58,999 nt of DNA from an uncultured Duncaniella sp. GTDB lineage: Bacteria; Bacteroidota; Bacteroidia; Bacteroidales; Muribaculaceae. Shown here in pieces: positions 34,514-42,267 of this stretch (positions are counted from its first letter, which is position 1; every line of letters starts with the position of its first letter). A program made the translations under genes and the position numbers. Where the stretch lies: the NCBI GenBank assembly GCA_910586665.1, contig CAJUIX010000021.1, positions 1 through 58,999 of the forward strand, given 5' to 3'. The notes under the pieces were generated by a model, which searched no databases, had not been told where the DNA came from, and saw only the letters and a program-made list of their open reading frames with translations.

Positions 34514-34644
34514 TTCTGTCGGTTTGGTTTCTCGGCAGCCTGATACTCATAGCCATAGGAATTGTAGGCGAATACATAGGTAAAATATTTATCGAAGTTA
34601 AACAACGTCCGCGATATGCACTTCGCGACATATTATTTGATTAG
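34481..34644 (+). pseudogene. Out-of-frame C-terminus of the GtrB-type glycosyltransferase
   Basis: In the -1 frame this stretch encodes SDSLEAGWASLILSVWFLG, then IAIGIVGEYIGKIFIEVKQRP and YALRDILFD before a stop at 34642-34644. This is the usual second transmembrane helix and tail of the DPM1/GtrB family. Joined to the preceding frame it gives a 317-residue protein of normal length. It has no start of its own and is unlikely to be made alone. It ends 2 bases before the HU gene, as expected if the full-length gene were the true unit. Confidence 0.85.
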
Positions 34645-34646
34645 AA

Positions 34647-34922
34647 TTGGATAACAAAGCATTTATCACACGATTGTCAAAACGGCTCAACCGCGACACG
34701 GCTGAGGTTTCGACTCTTGTCGAGGGACTTGCCGTCGTCCTGCGTGAAGCCGGCTCAGACCTCGACTCTATAGCCGTCCCCGGATTCGGGACATTCAAAT
34801 CAGTAAAGACAGAGGAAAAAATTGTTGCCGACGAAGCAACAGGAGAGCGCACATTGCTCCCCCCCTCTATCACTATGGAATTTCAAACAAGTATCGTTCT
34901 GAGAAAAAAGCTGTCAAGATGA
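34647..34922 (+). CDS. HU family DNA-binding protein
   Basis: This 91-residue protein has the HU/IHF fold: MDNKAFITRLSKRLNRDTAEV at the start, helices with VSTLVEGLAVVLREAG and the SIAVPGFGTFKSVK turn. The DNA-binding arm region is present but the usual RNP motif is diverged (SITMEFQTSIVLRKKL). The start is TTG, 2 bases after the glycosyltransferase stop, and no ATG is available before the fold. Its stop overlaps the next HU-like gene by 4 bases (ATGA), so the two are translated together. Confidence 0.88.
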   Translation: MDNKAFITRLSKRLNRDTAEVSTLVEGLAVVLREAGSDLDSIAVPGFGTFKSVKTEEKIVADEATGERTLLPPSITMEFQTSIVLRKKLSR

Positions 34923-36184
34923 ACCGAAAAATACCATTTCATGAACTATCCTCTCACATAGCCTCGATTACCGGCATCGGAGTCGAGAGTGCCGAGCACT
35001 TTATCAAAAATTTCTTTGAACTGCTGTCTGAATCGCTTATAATCGGTGAATGTATACGCATCAAAGGCATCGGTACGTTCTCTATTGCTGAGACTGACGG
35101 CGAGCGCCATGTTGACTTTGTGGCTGACAAGGAGATGTCGGATGCTATCAATGCTCCTTTTGCAATGTTTGAGCCGGTAAAGCTTAACGATGCGGTATCT
35201 GACGAGATGCTATCTAAAATAGAGGCCGAAGAGGAGTCTCAAAAGGTAACTGAATCAGAGATGATTGGATTAGAGGAAACCAATCAAGAGCCTGACAGTA
35301 AAATCATTGATACTGTTACAGAAACAATCGTTATGCCCGAGGCGACAGCTGCAGTCATTGAACCCGCCGCTCCTACCATACCTCCTACCAATGAAGTTTC
35401 TGTGGCCGAAATAGTATCGACGGAAACTCCCGAACCAGAGGAAGAAAAGAAAGAGCCTAAAGAACCGAAAGTAGTAGTGACACCTCCCTTGGCCGTGCGT
35501 GAAAATATTACGTCTGCTCCTGTCGTTACCCCGGTTGTTAAGTCCCAATCCAATTCAATCAATATTACACCTCTGGAAGAAGACACAGAGGAGTATGTGG
35601 AAAAAGTTGACAATGGCAACAATGGTGGAAATGGAAACTTTTGGACCGGCCTGCTTGTCGGACTCATTGTCGGTATTGCTTTAGGCGCTTGCGCTATCTA
35701 TTTTGCCATTGACTATTTTTTCCCCTCAAGTAGAGATGCAGCAGTAGAGGAGAGCGTCGAAATCGAGGAAGTGCTGCCGCCGCTGCCTCTCGACTCTATT
35801 GCGCCTGAGGAGGCTGCTTCCGATACTGTTGCTCCAATTGCAGCCGCAGTGCCGGAAGCCGCAGCCCAACAAAGCACTGAAGAACCGGCTCAAACCACGG
35901 CAACAAAGACGGAAGCCACTCCAACACCCAAAATAGTCAAAGACACAATCCGTCGCGGCTATCTGATTCACGACATGGCCAAGAAATTCTATGGCAGCAA
36001 GGACTTCTGGGTATACATCTATGAAGAAAACAAGTCGAAAATCGGCAACCCTAACAATATGCAGCCCGGAGTCGTGCTCGTGATTCCTCCGGCTGAGAAA
36101 TACGGCATCGTTGCCGGCAATGCCGAGAGTCTCCGAAAGGCACGCAACAAGGCTGCCGAGATTCTAAAAAAATATCCCCGATAG
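34919..36184 (+). CDS. HU-like / transmembrane / LysM fusion protein
   Basis: This 421-residue protein has an HU/IHF-like N-terminus (about 1-95; HIASITGIGVESAEHFIKNF, IGECIRIKGIGTFSI). An acidic, proline-rich linker follows (about 96-238), then one transmembrane helix (about 242-268; GLLVGLIVGIALGACAIYF) and a second acidic Ala/Pro/Glu/Thr linker. A LysM-like domain lies at about 341-390 (HDMAKKFYGSKDFWVYIYEEN, NPNNMQPGVVLVIP). The N-terminus should be cytoplasmic and the LysM periplasmic, so the protein could tie DNA or another ligand to peptidoglycan. Related Bacteroidetes proteins combine HU-like domains with SPOR, also a wall-binding module. It is translationally coupled to the plain HU gene. 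Confidence 0.85.
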   Translation: MNRKIPFHELSSHIASITGIGVESAEHFIKNFFELLSESLIIGECIRIKGIGTFSIAETDGERHVDFVADKEMSDAINAPFAMFEPVKLNDAVSDEMLSKIEAEEESQKVTESEMIGLEETNQEPDSKIIDTVTETIVMPEATAAVIEPAAPTIPPTNEVSVAEIVSTETPEPEEEKKEPKEPKVVVTPPLAVRENITSAPVVTPVVKSQSNSINITPLEEDTEEYVEKVDNGNNGGNGNFWTGLLVGLIVGIALGACAIYFAIDYFFPSSRDAAVEESVEIEEVLPPLPLDSIAPEEAASDTVAPIAAAVPEAAAQQSTEEPAQTTATKTEATPTPKIVKDTIRRGYLIHDMAKKFYGSKDFWVYIYEENKSKIGNPNNMQPGVVLVIPPAEKYGIVAGNAESLRKARNKAAEILKKYPR

Positions 36185-36205
36185 TTTATCGTAACATACT
36201 CTTTG

Positions 36206-36254
36206 AAGCCCTGTGGCATATTGGAATCCCATGCTCCAATATGCCACAGGGCTT
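36206..36254 (+). terminator. Long hairpin terminator after the HU-LysM gene
   Basis: A perfect 20-base inverted repeat (36206-36225 with 36235-36254, 9-base loop) lies 21 bases after the stop. A clear T run does not follow at once (TGTCTATTGCTGTTTT), but the stem strength makes termination likely. It separates the glycosyltransferase/HU group from the Bat block. Confidence 0.75.
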
Positions 36255-36352
36255 TGTCTATTGCTGTTTTAACAAAGCTTAATTTCTATATTGTTAAAGG
36301 AAAAATAGCTAAAATTAACACACTTTTTTTACATTCTATTTGTTGTTATATA

Positions 36353-36360
36353 TAATTTTG
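36353..36360 (+). promoter_or_regulatory. -7 element of the Bat operon
   Basis: TAATTTTG fits TAnnTTTG, 71 bases before the MoxR ATG. The region upstream (36260-36350) is very AT-rich. No -33 TTTG lies at the usual spacing. This is the only good promoter candidate found for the eight-gene block. Confidence 0.45.
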
Positions 36361-36431
36361 TATTCCATTTATCAACTATTGAAGGAATTTTAATTAAACA
36401 AACTATATAAGAAAACTTTACTACAGAGACT

Positions 36432-37427
36432 ATGAGCGAGTCAGTAAACATCAGAGAACTCAACGATCTCGTTGCAGGAAAGAAAGACTTCATAAATCTT
36501 GTCACACGAGGGATGGATCAGACCATCGTCGGTCAGAAACATCTAATCGACTCACTGCTAATCGCACTTCTCTCCAACGGCCATGTGCTCCTCGAAGGAG
36601 TTCCGGGCCTTGCAAAGACACTTGCAATCAAGACGCTTGCACAAATCATAGATGCAAAATACAGCCGAATCCAGTTCACCCCCGACCTTCTACCTGCCGA
36701 CGTCATCGGTACGATGATTTACAGCGTACAGAAGGAGCAGTTCCAAATCAAGCGCGGCCCTATTTTTGCAAACTTCGTGCTTGCCGACGAAATCAACCGT
36801 GCTCCTGCCAAGGTGCAGAGCGCGCTTCTCGAGGCCATGCAGGAACGCCAGGTCACAATCGGCGAACAGACATTCAAACTCGACGAGCCATTCCTCGTAA
36901 TGGCCACCCAGAACCCTATCGAGCAAGAAGGCACCTATCCCCTCCCAGAGGCACAGGTAGACCGTTTCCTTCTCAAGGTTATTATCGGCTATCCTTCAAA
37001 GGATGAGGAAAAACAGATTATCCGTCAGAACATATCCGGCGAGAAAGTTACTGTCCGTCCCCTCCTCCGCCCTGAGGAAATCATCGAAGTGCAGAAGATT
37101 GTCGAGCAGATATACCTTGACGAAAAAATCGAGCGCTATATCGTCGACATAGTCTTTGCAACCCGTACACCTGGAGACTATAATCTCAAAGACCTTGCAG
37201 GCATGATAAGCTTCGGAGCATCGCCCCGCGCATCAATCGGTCTTGCAAAGGCAGCGAGAGCCTACGCCTTCCTCCGCGGACGTGGTTATGTGATTCCCGA
37301 AGATGTCCGTGCCGTATGTCACGATGTCCTCCGTCACCGTATCGGTCTTACCTACGAAGCCGAGGCCAACAACATCACCACCGACCAGGTTATCTCTGAA
37401 ATCCTCGACAAGGTCGAAGTTCCCTAA
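36432..37427 (+). CDS. MoxR family AAA+ ATPase
   Basis: This 331-residue MoxR ATPase has Walker A in LLEGVPGLAKTLAI (near 55-68), Walker B in FVLADEINRAP (near 114-124), sensor 1 in MATQNPIEQEGTYPLPEAQ (near 156) and a C-terminal lid with sensor 2. MoxR proteins act as chaperone-like ATPases with von Willebrand A (VWA) partners. It heads the block MoxR, DUF58, DUF4381-like, BatA, BatB, BatC, BatD, BatE, conserved in Bacteroidetes and linked to aerotolerance and envelope stress. Confidence 0.95.
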   Translation: MSESVNIRELNDLVAGKKDFINLVTRGMDQTIVGQKHLIDSLLIALLSNGHVLLEGVPGLAKTLAIKTLAQIIDAKYSRIQFTPDLLPADVIGTMIYSVQKEQFQIKRGPIFANFVLADEINRAPAKVQSALLEAMQERQVTIGEQTFKLDEPFLVMATQNPIEQEGTYPLPEAQVDRFLLKVIIGYPSKDEEKQIIRQNISGEKVTVRPLLRPEEIIEVQKIVEQIYLDEKIERYIVDIVFATRTPGDYNLKDLAGMISFGASPRASIGLAKAARAYAFLRGRGYVIPEDVRAVCHDVLRHRIGLTYEAEANNITTDQVISEILDKVEVP

Positions 37428-37456
37428 CAACAATTCTCTTATCAGCCGCCATCGAC

Positions 37457-38332
37457 ATGGAAGCTAACGAACTGCTCAAAAAAGTAAGAAAGATTGACAT
37501 AAAGACACGCGGTCTCTCGCAGAATATCTTTGCCGGAGAGTATCACACGGCCTTTAAAGGAAGGGGTATGACCTTTTCGGAAGTCAGGGAATACCAATAT
37601 GGCGACGACGTCCGCGACATTGACTGGAACGTGACAGCCCGCCACAACCACCCCTATGTCAAAGTCTATGAAGAAGAGCGCGAGCTGACTGTGATGCTGC
37701 TCATCGACGTGTCCCGAAGCCGTCTTTTTGGAGCTGTCGGCGAAGAGAAGCGTGAGATGATAGCGGAAATAGCCGCAACACTGGCATATTCCGCCATTAC
37801 AAACAATGACAAGATCGGTGTGATTTTCTTCTCTGACAAGATTGAGAAATTCATACCTCCCAAGAAAGGAAAGAAGCACATCCTGCTCATAATCCGCGAG
37901 CTTTTGGATTTCACCCCCGACAGTCCCGGCACGGACATAGGTATCGCACTGCGCTACTTCACGGACGCGCTGAAAAAAAGATGTACGACCTTTCTTATAT
38001 CCGACTTTATTGACAGCCATGATTTTACGCGCCAATTGCAAGTGGCGTGCAACAAGCATGACATAATTGCCATACAGGTGTATGACAAGCGCGACACCAC
38101 CCTCCCGGATGTCGGGCTTATGCGCGTGATGGACTTGGAGACCGGCGACTCGCGCTGGGTCAACACTTCGTCAAAGCGCACACGCCAGGCTTACGGGAAA
38201 TGGTGGTATGAACGCCAGCAGTCAATGATGTCAATCCTTAGCAAGTGTCGCATCGACCACGCTTCGATTTCGACCGACGAAGACTTCGCACGCTCGCTTA
38301 TGGCCCTCTTTAAAAACCGAGGAGTAAGATAA
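37457..38332 (+). CDS. DUF58 domain protein of the Bat block
   Basis: This 291-residue DUF58 protein has the family motif YHTAFKGRGMTFSEVREYQYG (given by parts, near 34-53) followed by DDVRDIDWNVTARHN. A VWA-like fold comes next, with the modified metal site LLIDVSRSRLFG. It has no signal or membrane segment, so it is cytoplasmic, probably contacting the MoxR ATPase. It lies 29 bases after MoxR. The protein is intact and of usual length. Confidence 0.93.
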   Translation: MEANELLKKVRKIDIKTRGLSQNIFAGEYHTAFKGRGMTFSEVREYQYGDDVRDIDWNVTARHNHPYVKVYEEERELTVMLLIDVSRSRLFGAVGEEKREMIAEIAATLAYSAITNNDKIGVIFFSDKIEKFIPPKKGKKHILLIIRELLDFTPDSPGTDIGIALRYFTDALKKRCTTFLISDFIDSHDFTRQLQVACNKHDIIAIQVYDKRDTTLPDVGLMRVMDLETGDSRWVNTSSKRTRQAYGKWWYERQQSMMSILSKCRIDHASISTDEDFARSLMALFKNRGVR

Positions 38333-38375
38333 GGCTCCCGGACAGCGGACAAAATTAACAATCCAACGACAGCCT

Positions 38376-39365
38376 ATGCTTCGACATATTCGCATATTAC
38401 TAACAAGCCTCGCTCTTCTGCTCTCAGCATCAGCCTTCGGAGCCGATACAAGTATAAAGCTAAGTCTTGATTCAGCCTACCTCCTGATGGGACGGACTAC
38501 CCCGCTTCATCTGGAGCTTGTCACATCAGCCAATCCGCCCGGACGCCTGCTCATCCCGAAAGATTCGATATGTGGAAATGTCGAAATCCTCGAGATGCTC
38601 AAGGCTGACACCACAGACCTCGGCAACGACCGCATAGAGGTGAAGCAGGACATTGTCCTCCAGTCATTCGACTCGGGCGTCTATAGGCTTAATCCTATAA
38701 TGTATGTGATTGGAAATGACACTTTCAAGTCCAACCGCCTTGTGCTGAAGGTATATCCGGCAGAAGTTGACTCGCTTGAGACTATTCATGACTATGCGGA
38801 TGTCGCAGACGTTGACAGAAGTTTCATTGACTACCTTCCCGACTTCGTTGTCGACTACGGATTGTGGATACTTGCCCTTATCATCGTATTGGGTGCCGGA
38901 GCCTATGCCGTATACATGCTCAAGAAGAAAAAGAATCCCTTTGCCGCAGCTGCTCCGAAGCCGGTACCGCCATATGAGAAAGCTATCGGCGAACTCAACC
39001 GTCTCCGTTCCGAGAAACTTTGCGAGAATGGTTATGAAAAGGAGTTCTATACCCGGCTTACTGACATCCTGCGTATCTATCTCCAGGACCGTTTCAATAT
39101 CAACGCTATGGAGATGACCTCTACACAGATTCGTCATATGCTCGATTCCAATGAAGAGACCCGTCTATCGAAAGAGAACATGGACAGAGTGCTTGAAACT
39201 GCTGATTTCGTCAAGTTTGCCAAAGTCAGACCGCTTCCCGATGACAATGTCCGCGCCTTTAACTCAGCAATCCAGTTTGTCGAGGATACCAAGCCTAAGC
39301 CTGTACCCGTCGAGGATAAGGAAGAAGGCAAAGAGAATGAATCAACAACTACCAAACAACAATAA
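38376..39365 (+). CDS. DUF4381-like membrane protein of the Bat block
   Basis: This 329-residue protein has a signal peptide (about 1-22), a beta-rich periplasmic domain (about 25-150) and one transmembrane helix (LWILALIIVLGAGAYAVYML, near 166-185). A cytoplasmic helical domain follows (YEKAIGELNRLRSEKL, EKEFYTRLTDILRIYLQDRF, RPLPDDNVRAFNSAIQFV), like DUF4381. A low-complexity E/K/T tail ends it. In Bacteroidetes a protein of this kind usually sits between DUF58 and BatA. It would place a periplasmic sensor next to the VWA proteins. Confidence 0.8.
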   Translation: MLRHIRILLTSLALLLSASAFGADTSIKLSLDSAYLLMGRTTPLHLELVTSANPPGRLLIPKDSICGNVEILEMLKADTTDLGNDRIEVKQDIVLQSFDSGVYRLNPIMYVIGNDTFKSNRLVLKVYPAEVDSLETIHDYADVADVDRSFIDYLPDFVVDYGLWILALIIVLGAGAYAVYMLKKKKNPFAAAAPKPVPPYEKAIGELNRLRSEKLCENGYEKEFYTRLTDILRIYLQDRFNINAMEMTSTQIRHMLDSNEETRLSKENMDRVLETADFVKFAKVRPLPDDNVRAFNSAIQFVEDTKPKPVPVEDKEEGKENESTTTKQQ

Positions 39366-39371
39366 ACGACT

Positions 39372-40358
39372 ATGCTACTGGCAAATCCCGAATATCTATG
39401 GCTATTCCTGCTGTTCATACCGTTGATTGCATGGTATGTGTATAAGCAACGCTCACTTTTTGCATATATGGAGGTGTCAAGCGTCTCATCCTTTGACCGT
39501 GCGCCACGTTCCATACTTGCTTCTCTACGCCATATACTGTTCATACTCCAACTTTGCGCCATTGGCTGTGTTATTATTGTCCTTGCACGTCCGCAGACAA
39601 GGGACTCGTGGAACACGTCGAGCGTCGAAGGCACGGACATCGTCCTGGCAATGGACATATCGACCAGTATGCTTGCCCGCGATTTCAAACCCGACCGTTT
39701 CGAGGCGGCAAAGGATGTCGCTTCAAAATTTGTAGCCGGACGTGAGGGTGATAATATAGGTGTGGTTATATTCGCAGCCGAAAGTTTCACCGCTATCCCT
39801 ATGACTACTGACCGCTCCATGATTGCCAACTATATCGGCGACATAAAAATGGGAATGTTGCAGGACGGAACAGCTATAGGCGACGGACTTGCCACCTCTA
39901 TCAACCGTATAAAGGAAGGAAAGGCCAAGTCTAAAAGCATCATACTCCTGACTGACGGCTCAAACAATACCGGCAACGTTGCCCCGATAACCGCAGCTGA
40001 AATTGCCAAGCAGCTCGGCATCAAGGTTTACACCATAGGTATAGGTACTAATGGTACTGCCCCCTACCCTCAGGAAAACATGTTCGGACGCATCGAATAT
40101 GTCAACCTCCCGGTTGTGATTGACGAGGCAACCCTTAGAACTATCGCCGAGACGACAGGTGGAAAATACTTCCGCGCCACCGGCAACAATGTCCTTAAAG
40201 ACGTCTTCGCCGAAATCGACCGTCTCGAAAAGACAAAGATGGATCTTAGAAACTTCACAAGTACTGAAGATGACTACCTCCCCTGGGCCATTGCAGCACT
40301 CGCCCTATTCGGGCTTTCGGTCATTCTTCGCTATACAGTATTCAGAACCATTCCTTAA
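39372..40358 (+). CDS. batA: BatA, VWA-domain membrane protein
   Basis: This 328-residue protein has N-terminal membrane helices (about 7-25 and 55-75), a VWA domain with an intact metal-binding DxSxS site (LAMDISTSMLARD, near 95) and the later MIDAS residues in LTDGSNNTGN. A C-terminal helix is near 305-322. BatA is a membrane VWA protein, first named in Bacteroides aerotolerance work, and probably acts with MoxR on envelope proteins. It begins 6 bases after the DUF4381-like gene. Confidence 0.93.
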   Translation: MLLANPEYLWLFLLFIPLIAWYVYKQRSLFAYMEVSSVSSFDRAPRSILASLRHILFILQLCAIGCVIIVLARPQTRDSWNTSSVEGTDIVLAMDISTSMLARDFKPDRFEAAKDVASKFVAGREGDNIGVVIFAAESFTAIPMTTDRSMIANYIGDIKMGMLQDGTAIGDGLATSINRIKEGKAKSKSIILLTDGSNNTGNVAPITAAEIAKQLGIKVYTIGIGTNGTAPYPQENMFGRIEYVNLPVVIDEATLRTIAETTGGKYFRATGNNVLKDVFAEIDRLEKTKMDLRNFTSTEDDYLPWAIAALALFGLSVILRYTVFRTIP

Positions 40359-40370
40359 AACTGTTAGCTT

Positions 40371-41435
40371 ATGATTTCGTTTGCATACCCACATTTATTA
40401 TATCTGCTCTTCCTCCTACCGGCAGTGGCGCTTCTATTCATCTGGGGGCGCTATAACCGCCGCCGCAAGCTTACCCGCTACGGCCGGCCGGAGGTCATAG
40501 AGTCGCTCATGCCCGAGGTATCAAAATATATGCCCTGGGTTAAAATGGTATTATCACTTGTCATCATAGCGCTCCTCGTCATAATGATAGCACGTCCGCG
40601 TGCCACCAAGGGGCTCGAAGCCGATGCGTCGGAGACAACCACCTCCCGAGGTATCGAAGTCATGGTCTGTCTTGACGTGTCAAACTCAATGCTCGCGTCT
40701 ACCACCGACGATGACCACGGCATCAGCCGTCTGCAAAGGGCCAAGCATATCCTTGAAAAGCTTATCGACAAGATGACCAACGACAAGGTCGGTCTCATCG
40801 TCTTTGCAGGTGACGCATATACACAGCTACCTATTACATCAGATTACATATCCGCAAAGATGTTTCTCAACGGAATCACTCCTGACGCCGTCCCCACCCA
40901 GGGTACAGCTATCGGCGCGGCTCTCGAGATGGCGATGAACTCCTTCACCCCTAACGATGATATGGGCAAGGCAATCATCGTCATCACTGACGGTGAAAAC
41001 TTCGAGGACAATGCAGTCGATGCAGCAAAGCGTGCCGCAAGCGCCGGCATACAGGTGGACGTAATCGGCCTTGGAACAAGTAAGGGCGCGAAAATACCTA
41101 TCGGCAATGGCCGCTATATGATTAATCCTATGACAGGGGAGGAGGTTGTGACCCGTCACGACGAAGCTACAGCATCACAAATCGCACATGCCGGCAACGG
41201 AATCTATGTCAACGGAGCATCCAACTCGTCAATCACCGCAGTCGATGAAAAAATGAACGAACTCGCACAAGGGGACTTTGAACGCAAATCGTTCTCGCCG
41301 CAGAGCGAGCAGTTCCCGGTATTCGGCTTCATTGCACTTATATTCCTGATTATCTATTCTGTCACCGTTACAAGAAAGATTTCCTGGCTTAAGAAATATC
41401 GTTTCTTTACCAAAGAGGAAGGAGGAAACAAATGA
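40371..41435 (+). CDS. batB: BatB, VWA-domain membrane protein
   Basis: This 354-residue paralogue of BatA has membrane helices near 8-24, 57-75 and 318-335. The VWA metal site reads VCLDVSNSMLAS (near 98) and the later part is ITDGENFEDNA. It differs from BatA in the central insert. Its stop overlaps the batC start as ATGA, indicating coupled translation. BatA and BatB probably form a hetero-oligomer in the inner membrane. Confidence 0.93.
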   Translation: MISFAYPHLLYLLFLLPAVALLFIWGRYNRRRKLTRYGRPEVIESLMPEVSKYMPWVKMVLSLVIIALLVIMIARPRATKGLEADASETTTSRGIEVMVCLDVSNSMLASTTDDDHGISRLQRAKHILEKLIDKMTNDKVGLIVFAGDAYTQLPITSDYISAKMFLNGITPDAVPTQGTAIGAALEMAMNSFTPNDDMGKAIIVITDGENFEDNAVDAAKRAASAGIQVDVIGLGTSKGAKIPIGNGRYMINPMTGEEVVTRHDEATASQIAHAGNGIYVNGASNSSITAVDEKMNELAQGDFERKSFSPQSEQFPVFGFIALIFLIIYSVTVTRKISWLKKYRFFTKEEGGNK

Positions 41436-42229
41436 AAAAGATATTACTATCGTTAATGGCTGTACTATCCGCCACGGCTGTAATGGCCGAGGGGAAGCAG
41501 AGTTCTACGCGCCATGAACGGAACTACATAGTCGAAGGCAACAAGCTCTACCACGAAGAGCGATACTCCGAGGCCGAGGTTGCATACCGCAAGGCTTTGG
41601 AAGAAAATGCCATGAACGAAATCGCACAGTTCAATCTCGCAGCCTCACTGCTCCGCCAAGGTTCTGCTTCAGGCGAGACACAGAACGAGGCATCGACCAT
41701 ACTGCAAAATCTTGCACGCGATGCCGAGAACATTGCCATAGCTGAAAAATCATTCTACAACCTCGGAAACATCGCTTTCAACTCACAGGATTATGCTAAG
41801 AGCATAGAACTGTATAAAAATGCCCTGCGCAGGAATCCTGATAACGATGATGCCCGCGAGAACCTCCGTCTTGCCCAAAAACGTCTTCAGGAACAGCAAA
41901 ATCAAGACCAGAACCAAGATCAGAATCAGCAAAACCAAGACCAGGACAAGAAGGACCAAGATAAACAAAACAACGATCAGAACAACGACCAAAATCAGAA
42001 CCAAGATAAAAAAGACGATCAAAAGGACCAACAACAGCAACAACAACCACAAAACCAGGATCAAAAGCAACAGCCTCAGAATCAGCAGCAAGGCGGCATA
42101 AGCAAACAAAATGCCGAAAAAATCCTCAAAGCTATGGAGAATGAGGAAAATGCGACCCGCGCACGCATCAATGCCGAAAAGAAGAAAAACGGCGCTCCCT
42201 CACGTCGCCCGGTAACTAATCCCTGGTAG
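41432..42229 (+). CDS. batC: BatC, TPR protein with a polar low-complexity tract
   Basis: This 265-residue protein has a signal peptide (about 1-19) and TPR units (about 33-150; YHEERYSEAEVAYRKALEEN, KSFYNLGNIAFNSQDYAKSI). A long tract made almost only of Q, N, D and K follows (about 154-220). The end has GGISKQNAEKILKAMENEE. The tract is a likely flexible linker. BatC-type TPR proteins are periplasmic and are thought to present substrates to the Bat VWA proteins. It is coupled to batB. Confidence 0.88.
   Translation: MKKILLSLMAVLSATAVMAEGKQSSTRHERNYIVEGNKLYHEERYSEAEVAYRKALEENAMNEIAQFNLAASLLRQGSASGETQNEASTILQNLARDAENIAIAEKSFYNLGNIAFNSQDYAKSIELYKNALRRNPDNDDARENLRLAQKRLQEQQNQDQNQDQNQQNQDQDKKDQDKQNNDQNNDQNQNQDKKDDQKDQQQQQQPQNQDQKQQPQNQQQGGISKQNAEKILKAMENEENATRARINAEKKKNGAPSRRPVTNPW
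41890..42095 (+). repeat. Low-complexity Q/N/D/K-coding repeat tract in batC
   Basis: Imperfect repeats of CARAAYCAAGAY-like units encode QNQDQN, QDKKDQDKQN and QQQQQPQNQ runs. No exact long unit is present; codons vary (CAA/CAG, AAC/AAT), which suggests selection for composition and not recent slippage. Confidence 0.7.
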
Positions 42230-42267
42230 GACAGGCTATTGTTTTTTCACCTATAATTCATTTCTGA

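Noticed and set aside
37442..38059. 205-codon minus-strand frame opposite DUF58
   Set aside because: It is antisense to an intact family member with no plausible motif of its own.
39134..39829. 231-codon minus-strand frame opposite DUF4381-like and batA genes
   Set aside because: It spans two convincing plus-strand genes and shows shadow composition only.
41890..42095. Possible tandem DNA repeat or CRISPR-like array
   Set aside because: The units are irregular, have no spacers and lie in frame inside batC; it is protein low complexity.
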